NCBI GenBank assembly: GCA_027579435.1
Contig: JANBPK010000496.1
Coordinates: forward strand, 1-10,879
DNA length: 10,879 bases
DNA from: Candolleomyces eurysporus
Taxonomy: Eukaryota > Basidiomycota > Agaricomycetes > Agaricales > Psathyrellaceae
Reading direction: 5' to 3'
Shown: piece after piece, positions 1 through 9,250 of the stretch
How the letters are laid out: each line of letters starts with the position of its first letter
Numbering within the stretch: position 1 is the stretch's first letter
Made by a program: the position numbers and the translations under genes
The notes under the pieces: generated by a model
Database searches by the model: none
Told to the model about the DNA's origin: nothing
What the model saw: only the letters and a program-made list of their open reading frames with translations

Positions 1-1518
1 GCTTGGAACCGTCGCGAATTCTCCAAGGAGCTNCCCCAGAGGCTACCTCCAGAACGACTACGGTATGTGCCTGTCCTTAAACGTAAAGTGACGATTATTG
101 ATGATCAACTGCGAAACCGGTCATAGGCGGAATTGATGCGTACGTCCGAAACTTCCATCCTGGAGGAACCCATGATCTCTTCTATACCGATCGCACCATC
201 ATCGAGGCCTTCAAGAACTACGTCAAGGCTGTCGTTACTCGTTACTCCCAACACCCAGCGGTCATGGCCTGGGAGCTAGGGAATGACCTTCGCTGCTCTT
301 CCACTTTGAAAGCGTCGAACAACTGCAACCCCCAGACCATTACCCGGTGGGCAGCTGAGATCTGTGAGTCATAACCGATCGTCCTTTCACGAAATGTATT
401 CACAATCTGGGCGTGATTCACAGCCAAGTACATCAAGGAGCTCGATCACAAGCATCTTGTCACTGCAGGGTATGCTCCACTACACGCTCCGTGCACACCT
501 TGCTCACAGCGGAAACAGTGATAGCGGTTTCTATTGCCTTGAATGCCCCAAGCTGTTTGCGAAGACCTCGACCCCCAAGCGCCCTGCACTGGAGGGACCC
601 TCATTCGACGGATCTTACGGAATTGACACTGAGGACCTTGTTTCCATTCCGTCTATCGATTTCGGTTCTTTGTACGTTATGACTTTACCTGCAGGTCTAC
701 ACGAGGCGCCTAATTCTTACCCATTAGGCAAATCTCACCTGAGCAGATCCAACTGTTCCCAGTCCTTAAGAAGGTGAAACCCGCGACCCAGGCTATTGGA
801 GACGGAGGCAAATGGATCGAGGTACATTCACAAACGTCGATTCTGTAAGTCATCGTCCATCGACGAGACCTTTCCGCTCTCTCAACCTCTATTTTCAGCC
901 TCAAGAAGCCAGAGGCGTTGCTCAGCTCCGGTATCGTCCCCAAGACGAACTGGAAGTACTTCGTTCCCAATAATCAGTCCACCTTGCAACCTGACGGCGT
1001 GCCCTGCCGTAAGTAATGTTTCAATTGTATTGCTAAGCTATCTTGCTGATGGTTCCTTTGCGTTCCAGACGGTGTGGAGAGGTTCCAAGTAGAGTACTCT
1101 ATCACGTACTGGGCCTCAGGTACGAGATTTGCGCCCCTCATTTTTCTTCCAGCGCTGATCAACTTCCATCCAACCTTCATAGCCGCGATCAACGGGAACG
1201 TTGATGGTGTTCTCCAGGCGAACGTGAGTTCTCGATGTTCCTCTGGCCCTTCTTCCCTTACTCACCCTCGTCGAAGTGGCTCCAAGAGGGTCTTACGAGT
1301 CACGGAACCACGAATCCTATCTGGGACAGACGAGCCAAGAGACAGTCGGCCCCACTTGGAGATTCGCCACAGAACGGCTATGCCAACGAGCCACGGTAAG
1401 CCTTTCACCTTCGCCCTCACCGCGAGTTTCATTGGTGCTCATGTCTCTTTGCAGATACGAAGGAGCTGCCACCGGGCAAACTGCCGAGCAATTCGCCAGC
1501 AGTGCCCCTCCCGTATAA
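1..1518 (+). CDS. GH5 / endo-mannanase-like protein (partial at 5' end, ten exons)
   Basis: The 5' end lies outside the window. Exons read in one consistent frame: 1-62, 127-363, 424-469, 510-675, 747-844, 899-1008, 1069-1119, 1183-1223, 1277-1395 and 1455-1518 (TAA). Every intron is GT-AG and 40-71 bp long. The protein shows GH5-type blocks: LPRGYLQNDYGG, IDAYVRNFHPGGTHD, AVMAWELGNDLRC (beta-4 region), HLVTAG, then GFYCLECPKLF, DGSYGIDTEDL, IDFGS and QLFP, and near the end GNVDGVLQAN. Known GH5 mannanases cleave beta-1,4-mannan and are secreted, but here the acid/base position reads Asp (GND, not NE), and the expected nucleophile region (KKPEALLSSGIV) has Ser where Glu is expected. I infer a catalytically weak or non-hydrolytic member. 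The N at 33 must be ignored to keep exon 1 in frame. The donor after 675 (GTTATG) is weak; a stronger GTACGT lies at 672 but breaks the frame. The family call is confident; substrate and activity are not. Confidence 0.82.
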
Positions 1519-2245
1519 TCCTCCCACCCGTGGATGTGATTTACGACCACATCGGGGTCCTTCCTTTCATTTTCCTATCTCTACCTTGAACCTTTTGCGA
1601 GACCCTTTACTGTACATCATAGACCTCAATACGCGAGGCATCCCTCCCAGACTCTTTCTCGAACCCTGACGCTTTGAACGATCTTGCTTTCCTCTTCATG
1701 ACTGACGATTTACGGACTACAATTGTACTTTCTTTTCTCAGACATTTTACGATAAAATTCAATGTGTATTGGCTATATCAGATGCGTGACTTTCAAATTT
1801 GTCCTCATTGAATAGCTATTCAATGCATCTGCTTTTTGATTCTTTCTTACGTGACGCGTTCCTGGCGCTGGGACGAAAGCGCCTTTCATGCTCTCCTTTT
1901 GAAGCTTCATTTGTCGGGTTTCAGTTCTCTCCGGGCTGTGCAAGATATGACCATTAGAAGATGCCGACCCGCATTTATCTGGATCCCGAATCTTCATTTC
2001 GTCTCAAGATCTCGCATCTCCCGCACTTTGTCAGGCGTATGATAGATTGAATCAAAAGAAATTTATCGTCACTAACACTACTACACGGAGGTCGTGGTAC
2101 TCGTCAAATAAAACCTAAACGCAAGGACGTTGCTATTATACATACATTCGCCGTTGTGGCTAATCAGACGAAGATTGTTCATAGACGAAGACAACGAATG
2201 TGAAGGGGGGAAAGTACAGTAACAGGAGAGATAAGAATCGAATCC
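1519..2245. other. Convergent intergenic region (3' flanks of two genes)
   Basis: This stretch lies between the stop of the GH5-like gene and the stop of the membrane-protein gene on the other strand, so it should hold both 3' UTRs and terminators. An AATAAA hexamer on the plus strand at 2107-2112 could be a polyadenylation signal, but it lies about 590 bp past the stop, so the link is weak. Short open frames here have no recognisable motifs and look like chance. Confidence 0.5.
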
Positions 2246-4340
2246 TTAAGCTCGAGCAGGTTCTATTTCGTAATGCACCTTGTTGTCGAATTCAATCCTC
2301 CCATCCCTCCTTCGCCTCACATTAACCACTAAGGCTGTCAACAAAGACATACTATCTGTCGCATCAAAGTCGTAGGTATACCTAAATTGCCCCATGATGA
2401 AACAGGTGAAGAGAAGGATCAGGGAAGTCAGGTTCATAACAAGCATAGGAATGAGTAGTCCCGCCTGAACTCCGGAGTCGTCGATAAACCAACCTCTCAC
2501 TGAGTAGCTCACCGAGCCAGTGACTGTGCGAAGGCACGTCGCTGGAGGATTGGCACCCAGTGAATAGACCAATCGGGAGTACGTTCCCTGATGACGATGA
2601 TCAGCCCTCGAATCCACGCTACAAACGTGAGAAGCTCACCTCGTACTCCAGAGCTCCCTGGATCATCGTTTCGAATAACTTGATGTGTGTCGGACTCGGC
2701 ACATACGATGATACGTTGAGATTCTTGGTTCCCATTGAAAACACGGCCTCCGCGACGAGGTTGGATGCCCAGTTTTGTCCTTCCCAAATAAGATTTCCGA
2801 GCCCAATTAANCCCCCCTTCGATGAACGGGGCAAATGTCCTTCGTTGTGAAGCCTCTCCCAGGTTGTTCTTCGCCTGGGAGGCAAAGTATCTGGGCTCGG
2901 AATGATACACCACCTCGAAATCTCGAGCGCGCATCGGCAACACGCGACAGGTAATATTCCCAAGAGTTGTCGCATACTTCTGCCTACCCCTGAGGTAAAC
3001 GAAGTACGTGGGATCGATAGAACCTTGGGAAGGTGGTTGCCTGCACGCCCAGTACGTCAACGCGTTGTCGACGTTCAGCGTACGATAATGGTCGACGTTT
3101 ACTAAAACGTCCTCCAGTCCGGGATCGCAGGTACCGTTTGAAGCGATAACTCTAGTCGAAGGGTCGGATTCGAGCGGGTAATATCTGATCGGACTCGTGG
3201 AACTGTTGTAGCAACTAACGTTGATCTCAAGTCCTTGTTGGTCCAGAGTGTAGTTGTAGGAGACGATTCCCCTTCGGATGGCGGGATCTATCAAGGGATT
3301 TGCCTGGGTCTGGAGTGAATCGAAAGCTGGGACGCCATCGGGACCGATTGGGAGAACCCCCTTCGCAGAACCAAGGAACCGAATGCCACCTTCAACGCCA
3401 AGTTGGCTCAGCGAACTCGTCTCGTTGGTGATCCCGAGGCTTTCAATCATCTGCACGCATGACTGGTAAATAAGAGGTACCGCAATGAATTACAGTGAAG
3501 CTCACCTTTGCCCTGCCAGAATCGAGCACATCGAGAATTAGATTCTCCCCGAGACATGTCGTGAAATGGGTGCTCTGAAAGGTCTAGAAAATGCCCAAAT
3601 TATGAGCGCTCCCCAACCCAACTAGTAGGCTCGTACTGCACCTTCCAGTCGCACGTGTTCGTCACTGACACTTGGTTTTGGCCCAGCCAGGTCAAGCACT
3701 CGGAGTCGCCCGAAGTAAAGTCTAGCTCCGTCCCCCTCAGGTCGGCCGTCTTATTGAACTCTCCAGGCGTTATTAAACTTGCAGTACCCGACGGTATCAG
3801 TGCAAGGGCGCCCAAGGATAGAACTAGCATGAGAACTACTAACAACCTCCACTTTCCCTTGATCAGCTGTCCCCATTGCCTCACCCCCCATACCATGGTC
3901 ATATGGCGAAACGCCAGGAGGGCCGATACGCCGAACACGGTCACTTCTGGCTGCGAGTTCTTCGCAGAGTTCTTCGCGATCAGCTCCTGACCGAGCCTCA
4001 CGACGGCCTTCCCAAAGAGGAGGGTCGCAATGATGCGATTGATGGTGCCGATGAACGTGACGATGGCACCGACCCGCTTAGGGTGTCGGGCAACGTTTTC
4101 GGATAGTTGGTTGGTCATCTGAATTCCGTGCTTCGCCTTGACTACCCCAAAGAATACCCATGGCCATAGAATCATGAAAAGGATGATAACCAGGAGGAAT
4201 ATATCACTGGCGAGGCGTTGCGAGCGAGTCGGTGGTTTGGTTAGGGTTTCGCTGGTAGCCTGGGTGTCCAATGGCAGTTGATGGTTATGGTTTTGATCGT
4301 GGGGTTTATCATCGAATTCATGGGGTTGGGAGGACTCCAT
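2246..4340 (-). CDS. Uncharacterised multi-pass membrane protein with large ectodomain (four exons)
   Basis: Exons on the minus strand: 4340-3618, 3574-3506, 3462-2640 and 2587-2246 (stop). The three introns are 43, 43 and 52 bp, all phase 0. The N at 2811 must be skipped: then the frame runs FAPFIEGG into LIGLGNLIWEG. The protein is about 651 residues. The first 45 residues are hydrophilic (His/Gln/Asp-rich). Hydrophobic helices lie at about 46-67 (DIFLLVIILFMILWPWVFF), 91-113 and 164-190, and a last one at about 581-604 (GLLIPMLVMNLTSLILLF). Between helices 3 and 4 is a domain of nearly 390 residues with several Cys and many N-X-S/T sites (NKT, NET, NYT, NVS, NSS, NGT, NIT). I infer a cytosolic N-terminus, a glycosylated outside domain and a short cytosolic tail. 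I do not recognise the family. The first intron's acceptor could also be nine bases earlier (CTAG), in frame. The ATG at 4340 is the first in frame, and the upstream DNA shows no coding continuation. Confidence 0.78.
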
Positions 4341-4869
4341 GCCGCGAGATGGAGCGGAGGAAAAGGTACGTTATAGAGCTGAGGATTGAGATGGCAAGAA
4401 GGAAAGGACAGCATACTTACTAAACGACCAAGTTATGGCCAGATTGTTCGGATGGCAGGCAAATGAAGCCCGAAATGGACCTTTTCAGATGGCGTTCGCG
4501 GACAAGACTTAGGGACCAATGTAATGGGGCGCACGGGCGTCTACGGTACCTCGAGGTTAGGCCGGAATTGCCGACTGCCTCGAGGATGAAAGGTCCTTTC
4601 CGCCGTGACTTTTCCGTCCAAAGCGCTGACCACCGACAGGTCATGCTTCAAGGATTCTTTCGTTCTAGTCCATCTTTTTAGCGGTACATATCGATGGAAC
4701 ATGTTCCAGAATCTAACCCGACAGGTGACCCCATGCCTTATTGAAAACGTGGTCAGTTGGGTACACGAGGGATGTGCCAAGTTATAGTATGTATTGGTGG
4801 CGTATCACGAAATTCAGTATCAGGCTTGACACAGTACTTGGATCTCATTTCGGCACCTAGAGGCTCCGT

Positions 4870-4888
4870 GGCACCGCCGCGCGGTGCC
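4870..4888. repeat. GC-rich perfect inverted repeat
   Basis: GGCACCG at 4870-4876 pairs perfectly with CGGTGCC at 4882-4888, leaving a five-base CCGCG spacer. It lies about 530 bp upstream of the start of the minus-strand membrane-protein gene. It could be a binding site for a dimeric regulator or simply chance. Confidence 0.5.
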
Positions 4889-4917
4889 CCATAATCCCTG
4901 CCAGGGTACCCGCCATG

Positions 4918-4942
4918 CAAATGATTCTGTACAAATGATTCT
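4918..4942. repeat. Direct repeat of 11 bp
   Basis: CAAATGATTCT occurs at 4918-4928 and again at 4932-4942, offset by 14 bp. No function can be assigned from sequence alone. Confidence 0.55.
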
Positions 4943-4949
4943 ACTGGGT

Positions 4950-4965
4950 GACTGTCAGGACAGTC
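4950..4965. repeat. Near-palindrome GACTGTC-AG-GACAGTC
   Basis: Seven bases (4950-4956) are perfectly inverted at 4959-4965 around a two-base AG centre. The compact dyad is typical in shape of a site bound by a dimeric protein; that role is inference. It sits just 7 bp past the direct repeat. Confidence 0.5.
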
Positions 4966-5347
4966 GACATTGTGCTTGTATCATGCTACTTTGACCGTTC
5001 AAGATCGTCTCGATATCGTTATACTTACTCCCTATAGGCTTTCAAGTTATGTACTCGATAGGGTTTGCATTTGTCTATTTATGTCTGTCTACAAACGTGT
5101 CCGTTATAACCGGGGAGAGCGCGATCTATGTTCTGGCCTTTTCTGATTTCTCCTTTCGGATGTTGAGTCGAGTGTGACTGCGGAAGTTGACGCCTGAGGC
5201 TCCTGAAGGCTAGAAGCCGGCCTTACTCTCATTCTCCTTGTCATTTTACCGGATTGAGGGCCTTGAAGAGCTGAAAGTGGACTTGGAAGACTGCTTGAGT
5301 TATGAAAAGAGCTGTGTAGCCCAACGGGTTCGTGATTGGGGCGACGA

Positions 5348-6996
5348 TCATTGAACTTTGTAAATGACGTTGACGCACCTTGGGCCCTCGGAAGGATCGT
5401 CATTATCCAAAGTCCTTACTTGATCCGTGTCGCTCTCCGTCAGTTCAATTGGATCTAGTGGTTCTCCTGAGTATGGCTTGGGCCCTATATCTCTCCCCAG
5501 TTCGCGAATGGCACGGAATCGGTTCGAACTGGGGTTGTCCGAGTCCTTTGTCCCGACAGTGGCAGAGAAATGGACTGTGGGTAACGTGTTTTGGGAATCG
5601 ATATGGAGCCTACGTCGCTCCCATTTTCTGAGTTGGATAATAAATCTAGCCGTCAGGAATCCAGAGAGGCTTCACAGGTCAACCAAGTTAGATACAGATC
5701 CAACACGACCGAACATGGTGGGTGGAAACATACGGGAGCTTCAAACTGTTCGCCAGTCTCGAAAAAATTCTATTGACTGACTGAAGCACCGACATGAGTG
5801 GCGACTACAACACGGCCCAATTCAAACGACTCACAAAGTTCAGTGCTAGAGTTAATACCGACAAGGCGAAAACTGCACTGGGGGGTCGTCAGACGAGGTC
5901 GCTCAGTTATGAGATGAGAATTGGGGCTGACGAGATGTAAATGAGCCCTGTATAATGGATTAGACGGACTCTGTACAGCGAAATGATGCGTACCCTGGGA
6001 GAAGATGATATAGTGGAGAGAGACTTTGGGATCGTCCCAAAACTTGACATCTTCTCGTACGGTTCTCCACGCACGAAAGGCAGCGAGAAGAAATGCTGTG
6101 ACTTCGTAGAACAGCATAAGCGCAGAAATTGCTCCTCGAACTGGAACCAGAGGTTGAGAGACGAGAAACGGGTAGAGCTTGAAGACTCACTCCTATTACC
6201 AATTGTACGGCAACTCATCAGAGAGGAAGATGAGCAACAGGCAGATCGGTTCGTACCATTGAAGAGGTACGGGACCGTGGCATCGGTTGAAGGGAGCTCT
6301 GACTATGAGCAGAACTATAACCCCCACTCCTAGAACCCCGAGGAAACCGGAGACGACCTTGCTCTGTTTGTAGATGGCCGAAGTTCGAAGACCCCAGACG
6401 GCTTCATTGCCTTGTTGAATTACGAGGCCAAGGTGAAAACGGATCGGCGCACCTATGATCCCAGTATGCCCCAAGATACTCATCACTCCTGATATCATAT
6501 ACCCAACATTACACCTGTGCCCCAGTCAAAGTTCAAACGAAAATGACGAGTAAAGAGGGAGGAAGTGTCACCAACTTGGAGTTTTGATCAGATATCGACC
6601 CACGGTGACAAGGGAATGGGAAAGTTCACACTCACCTTCGTAGGACTCACTCCTGGTTGAATTGATGCGAAATACAACACATTCGCCATGAGCGAGTAAC
6701 GGCAGAAAACATAGAACAAAGTTGTCAGTTTCCATGGGTGGCGCCAAATGTATTCAATTTCGTCGATGATCGTCAAAGCATAGTCGAAGTACAGAACAGC
6801 TGCGACGTTGCGGGGGTCGGTCATTGGCCGGCATTGGTTGCGTTGATTTTGCCAGTACTTACTAAGGCTGGAGACCTGGACACTCGTGTTTAATCTGCGT
6901 TGAATTCCAAGGTATTCAATATAAACACTCGTCTAACACAAATTGTGCTTACCTCCTAAATAACGCCTTTTCAATAAGTTTTTTTCTGCAGCTCAT
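5348..6996 (-). CDS. DUF6533-type integral membrane protein (about ten exons)
   Basis: Best exon chain on the minus strand: 6996-6953, 6861 to about 6640, 6514-6453, 6410-6257, 6213-6191, 6140-5994, 5947-5932, 5877-5835, 5780-5734 and 5669-5348 (TGA). Introns after exon 3 are GT-AG, 42-64 bp, and all phases agree. The protein is about 360 residues. The N-terminal block VAAVLYFDYALTIIDEIEY, then WRHPWKLTTLFY and CRYSLMANVLYF, matches the DUF6533 pattern. Further helices follow: CNVGYMISGVMSIL, EAVWGLRTSAIY, VVSGFLGVLGVGVIVLLIV, SALMLFYEVTAFLLAAF, LIYISAVFALSVLTLALNF and LSGFLTARFIIQLRKWERR. The hydrophilic tail contains RAIRELGRDIGPKPY. DUF6533 proteins are basidiomycete seven-helix-like membrane proteins of unknown role. 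The exon 2/3 junction is unresolved: strong GTGAGT donors lie near 6630-6645, but their phase does not fit the best acceptor. The first exon is also uncertain; an alternative start is the ATG at 6824. Confidence 0.78.
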
Positions 6997-7284
6997 CTGA
7001 CGACATCGAGAGGGCGTGTGGGGAGGGTGGGATAGAAACAAGAACTGAGAAAGGCTCCGATTACTCCAGACATCCGCTCTATAACTCCCCAGCAATCCAT
7101 TTCCGGTGCGAATAAACGGAATTCGAAGCCGTCTAATTCCAACAACAGATCATCAAGTGGGGAAAGGGCGTGATGGAAAGAGAGCGGCCGGTTTCATAGC
7201 TCGTGGTATGCAATTGAATCATCGGCTTCTCATGACGTCTATGCCCTCATATTTGGCATATTTCTCTGTCTTAATGGACGTGGA
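6997..7284. other. Upstream region of the DUF6533-type gene
   Basis: Presumed promoter and 5' UTR of the minus-strand membrane-protein gene. A C-rich stretch (minus strand) lies just before the start codon. A second ATG at 7006, in another frame, would give only ten codons before a stop and could act as an upstream ORF. I see no clear TATA box. Confidence 0.35.
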
Positions 7285-7476
7285 TCAGGAACGAGGCCTC
7301 ACCTCACCCACCAAGTAGAGGAATTTTGCCGTTTCAGATAGTGCATTGGGTGGCGGCACAGGGTAAAAGGTACCAGTGAAAAGATGGATTAATGATAAGT
7401 ATCTCGCCAAAGGTGCGCGTCCTCTGTTGTGTGACACATCGAGACCTTTTATCACCCAGGCGCTCATGATAAGCAT
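7285..7476 (-). CDS. Possible small ORF, 63 residues, unknown
   Basis: An ATG at 7476 opens a 63-residue frame beginning MLIMSAWVIKGLDV, mildly hydrophobic at the start, then more polar with RAPLARYLSLIHLFTG and PVPPPNAL. It matches no family I recognise. Support comes from a TATAAAA on the minus strand about 90 bp upstream, followed by a strongly pyrimidine-rich stretch, both features of fungal promoters. Against it: it is short, has no homology cue and could be chance. A GTGAGG donor lies near its end, so a spliced longer product is possible. Confidence 0.2.
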   Translation of the reverse strand: MLIMSAWVIKGLDVSHNRGRAPLARYLSLIHLFTGTFYPVPPPNALSETAKFLYLVGEVRPRS

Positions 7477-7566
7477 CAAAGCACAAGGCAAAGCCGCTCC
7501 AGCCAGCCTTTGCGATCACCGGAGAGGGCAGAGGGGAGAGCGAGAGTGCGGGAGAGCGGGAAATTG

Positions 7567-7573
7567 TTTTATA
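7567..7573 (-). promoter_or_regulatory. TATA-like box (TATAAAA, minus strand)
   Basis: A perfect TATAAAA on the minus strand is followed downstream by a run rich in C and T (to about 7515) and then the small ORF starting at 7476. The arrangement resembles a fungal core promoter, but transcription is not shown. Confidence 0.3.
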
Positions 7574-7721
7574 CCCTTACGAAATCAAACAACCCGACGC
7601 CACCGAGATTGCCGAGAGTAGACGGCTGAGTATTCGAATTGGAGACATTGAACTTGATTTCCACTCCGGATGCACCAAGTCCAGATCGCCAAGCCTCTGC
7701 GTGCAATCCATGGGAGATCTG

Positions 7722-9250
7722 TTACGAACCTCGAGGTGTTGCGGTGGACCTGGTTCTTGGTGGACAGTCGAGTCTCATTTGACGGAACTCGTCGTCCAGC
7801 TCCGCTGCATCTTCCCCTCCCGGTGCTGGGAACATCAAGCCAGAGTGGATGTGGGGCAGAGGCACAATGTTCGATAACCTAGATGCTACTCAGTCAAGTG
7901 TCAGTATGAAATCTCAGTGGGGTTTGGATCCATAGCTCGCAACAACAGATGTAATCCTCCACCTTTGACGAGCTCACTGTGCCACGTTCTTTGTCTTACC
8001 TTTCGCGAACCACCTCAACCTGCCGATGGAGCAAGCTGAGGAGTCACGTCGTAGATTTAAACTCTTAAGCTCGGTACGGAGATATGGGAGCGGGTGCGCG
8101 TCAGAAAGCAGAGCAAGTAACAGAGATGTGAGGATGTCGTCCGTAGCGAGCACCTCTCAGGGTGTTGGTCGCCGTAGACATCCTCGCTCGGCGCCAGAGT
8201 ATTGATGGGTGGCCTGGGATCCTCGAGGTGCAGCTATTGAAGCCCCGGCATCAACGTCAGGTAGGAGGAGAAGCTTGGAGCATCAAACTCGTCGCAAACC
8301 TTCCATTTCTTTCTAAAGATGGTGTGGCTATCTGGAAGCATAGGGACTTCCAAAGGGGTTGGTGTTCCCCGAGCTTCAGAGTAGTAGTGAAAAGGGGCTG
8401 GTATTTGAGCATAGTAAGAGCTGGGAGGAGATTCGGGAGGAAGGTAATGGTATTGGGTCCTTCATCGTCTAGGTCCTTGTCAATACGATCGGAGATGTCG
8501 AGGGTCGTCAAATAGAACAGAGAGTAGATCATAGAAAGGCTGACTGCTGTCCACAGTGTGAAGATCCTCTCGTCATCCGGGAGCTCGGAGTTGATGTCGT
8601 GGTTCGACGGCAGAGATCTTCAGGTCGAAGATGTTCGGCGTGGCTTCGATCAAGGTTTTCGCTTCGCTGTGAGAGGAGGAGTTAGTTGGCTCGAGATTAA
8701 AAGGAACGACTTGTATCTCCCGTATTTGCTTCCAACTCATTGGAAACATCCCAGACCACATTTCAAACAATAAGAGCGAGTTTGGGTGCCTTCCAAACAA
8801 ATCCGTCCCGTCCCTGACCACGAGTTCTCTCTTCCGTCCAACCCACCCGTACACGGCTACCTTCTCTAAGAGCAGCGGAAAGGACTCTCGGAGAAGCTCG
8901 GATGGTTGGGTGAGAGCATGGTCGTGGAGGTCCTGGATTAGTGTGCCAATGCGGAAAGTATGTTTTGTGATGGTCCCCAGCGTGAGCATCAATTTGTCGT
9001 CAACAGCTGAAATGTTGCCTTCCTCGGGGGTTGTTGCAACGGAGCGTGTTTGCAATGGGAGAGTCGCCACTCAACGCATTCGAGGCGGAAGATTGTGAAG
9101 TTGAGCACGGGATTGTTCTTTCTCCTGCCGTAGCGGACTGTAATATGAAGGAGAGCTCGGGTGCGGAGAGTGCGAGACTTCGTCAACTCGAAGGGTGGCA
9201 GGCGTGAGTGAGGAGCATGAGGGCTTTCCAATCCAATTCCAAGCACTCTT
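7722..9250 (-). pseudogene. F-box/LRR-like coding relic with frame breaks and a stop
   Basis: Successive minus-strand frames carry leucine-rich protein-like segments in an order that suits one gene: LLHITVRYGRRKN and FTIFRLECVEW (near 9180-9080), LTLGTITKHTFRIGTLIQDL and LLLEKVAVYGWVGRKREL (8990-8800), ATPNIFDLKIS (near 8630), then in another frame DERIFTLWTAVSLS and FYLTTLDISDRID with ITFLPNLLPALTML (8580-8400). In a third frame come SFSSYLTLMPGLQ, a TAG at 8234-8236, and LHLEDPRPPINTL in the same frame. A last segment, LTSLLLALLSDAHPLPYLRTE and KSLNLRRD, splices at 7999 through a 110-bp intron (with a TACTGAC branch-like site) to 7889-7722, which contains MFPAPGGEDAAELDDEF. The leucine-rich pattern resembles fungal F-box proteins, but no F-box itself is seen. 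Some breaks could be unrecognised introns or assembly indels. I infer a decayed gene. Confidence 0.42.

Larger units (their letters stand above)
4341..5347. other. Intergenic region upstream of the membrane-protein gene
   Basis: This roughly 1-kb stretch separates the start of the minus-strand membrane-protein gene (4340) from the stop of the DUF6533-type gene (5348). It should hold the former's promoter and the latter's 3' UTR. Open frames on both strands between 4420 and 4790 overlap one another, have no recognisable motif and no supported splicing, so I do not call them. A minus-strand open frame, 5403-5104, Ser/Arg-rich, overlaps the tail of the DUF6533 gene in another frame; it has no motif and is not called. 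The notable content is a repeat cluster at 4870-4965. Confidence 0.5.

Noticed and set aside
364..777. 137-codon plus-strand ORF
   Set aside because: It reads through introns of the GH5-like gene and only part of it (510-675) coincides with a true exon.
4420..4787. Overlapping ORFs on both strands
   Set aside because: They overlap in antisense, show no motif and no splice support; judged chance.
5521..5531. GGTTCGAACT resembling a tRNA B-box
   Set aside because: It lies inside the coding tail of the DUF6533-type gene; no A-box and no cloverleaf could be drawn around it.
8162..8515. 117-codon plus-strand ORF
   Set aside because: It mirrors the leucine-rich minus-strand segments, and its protein has no recognisable motif.
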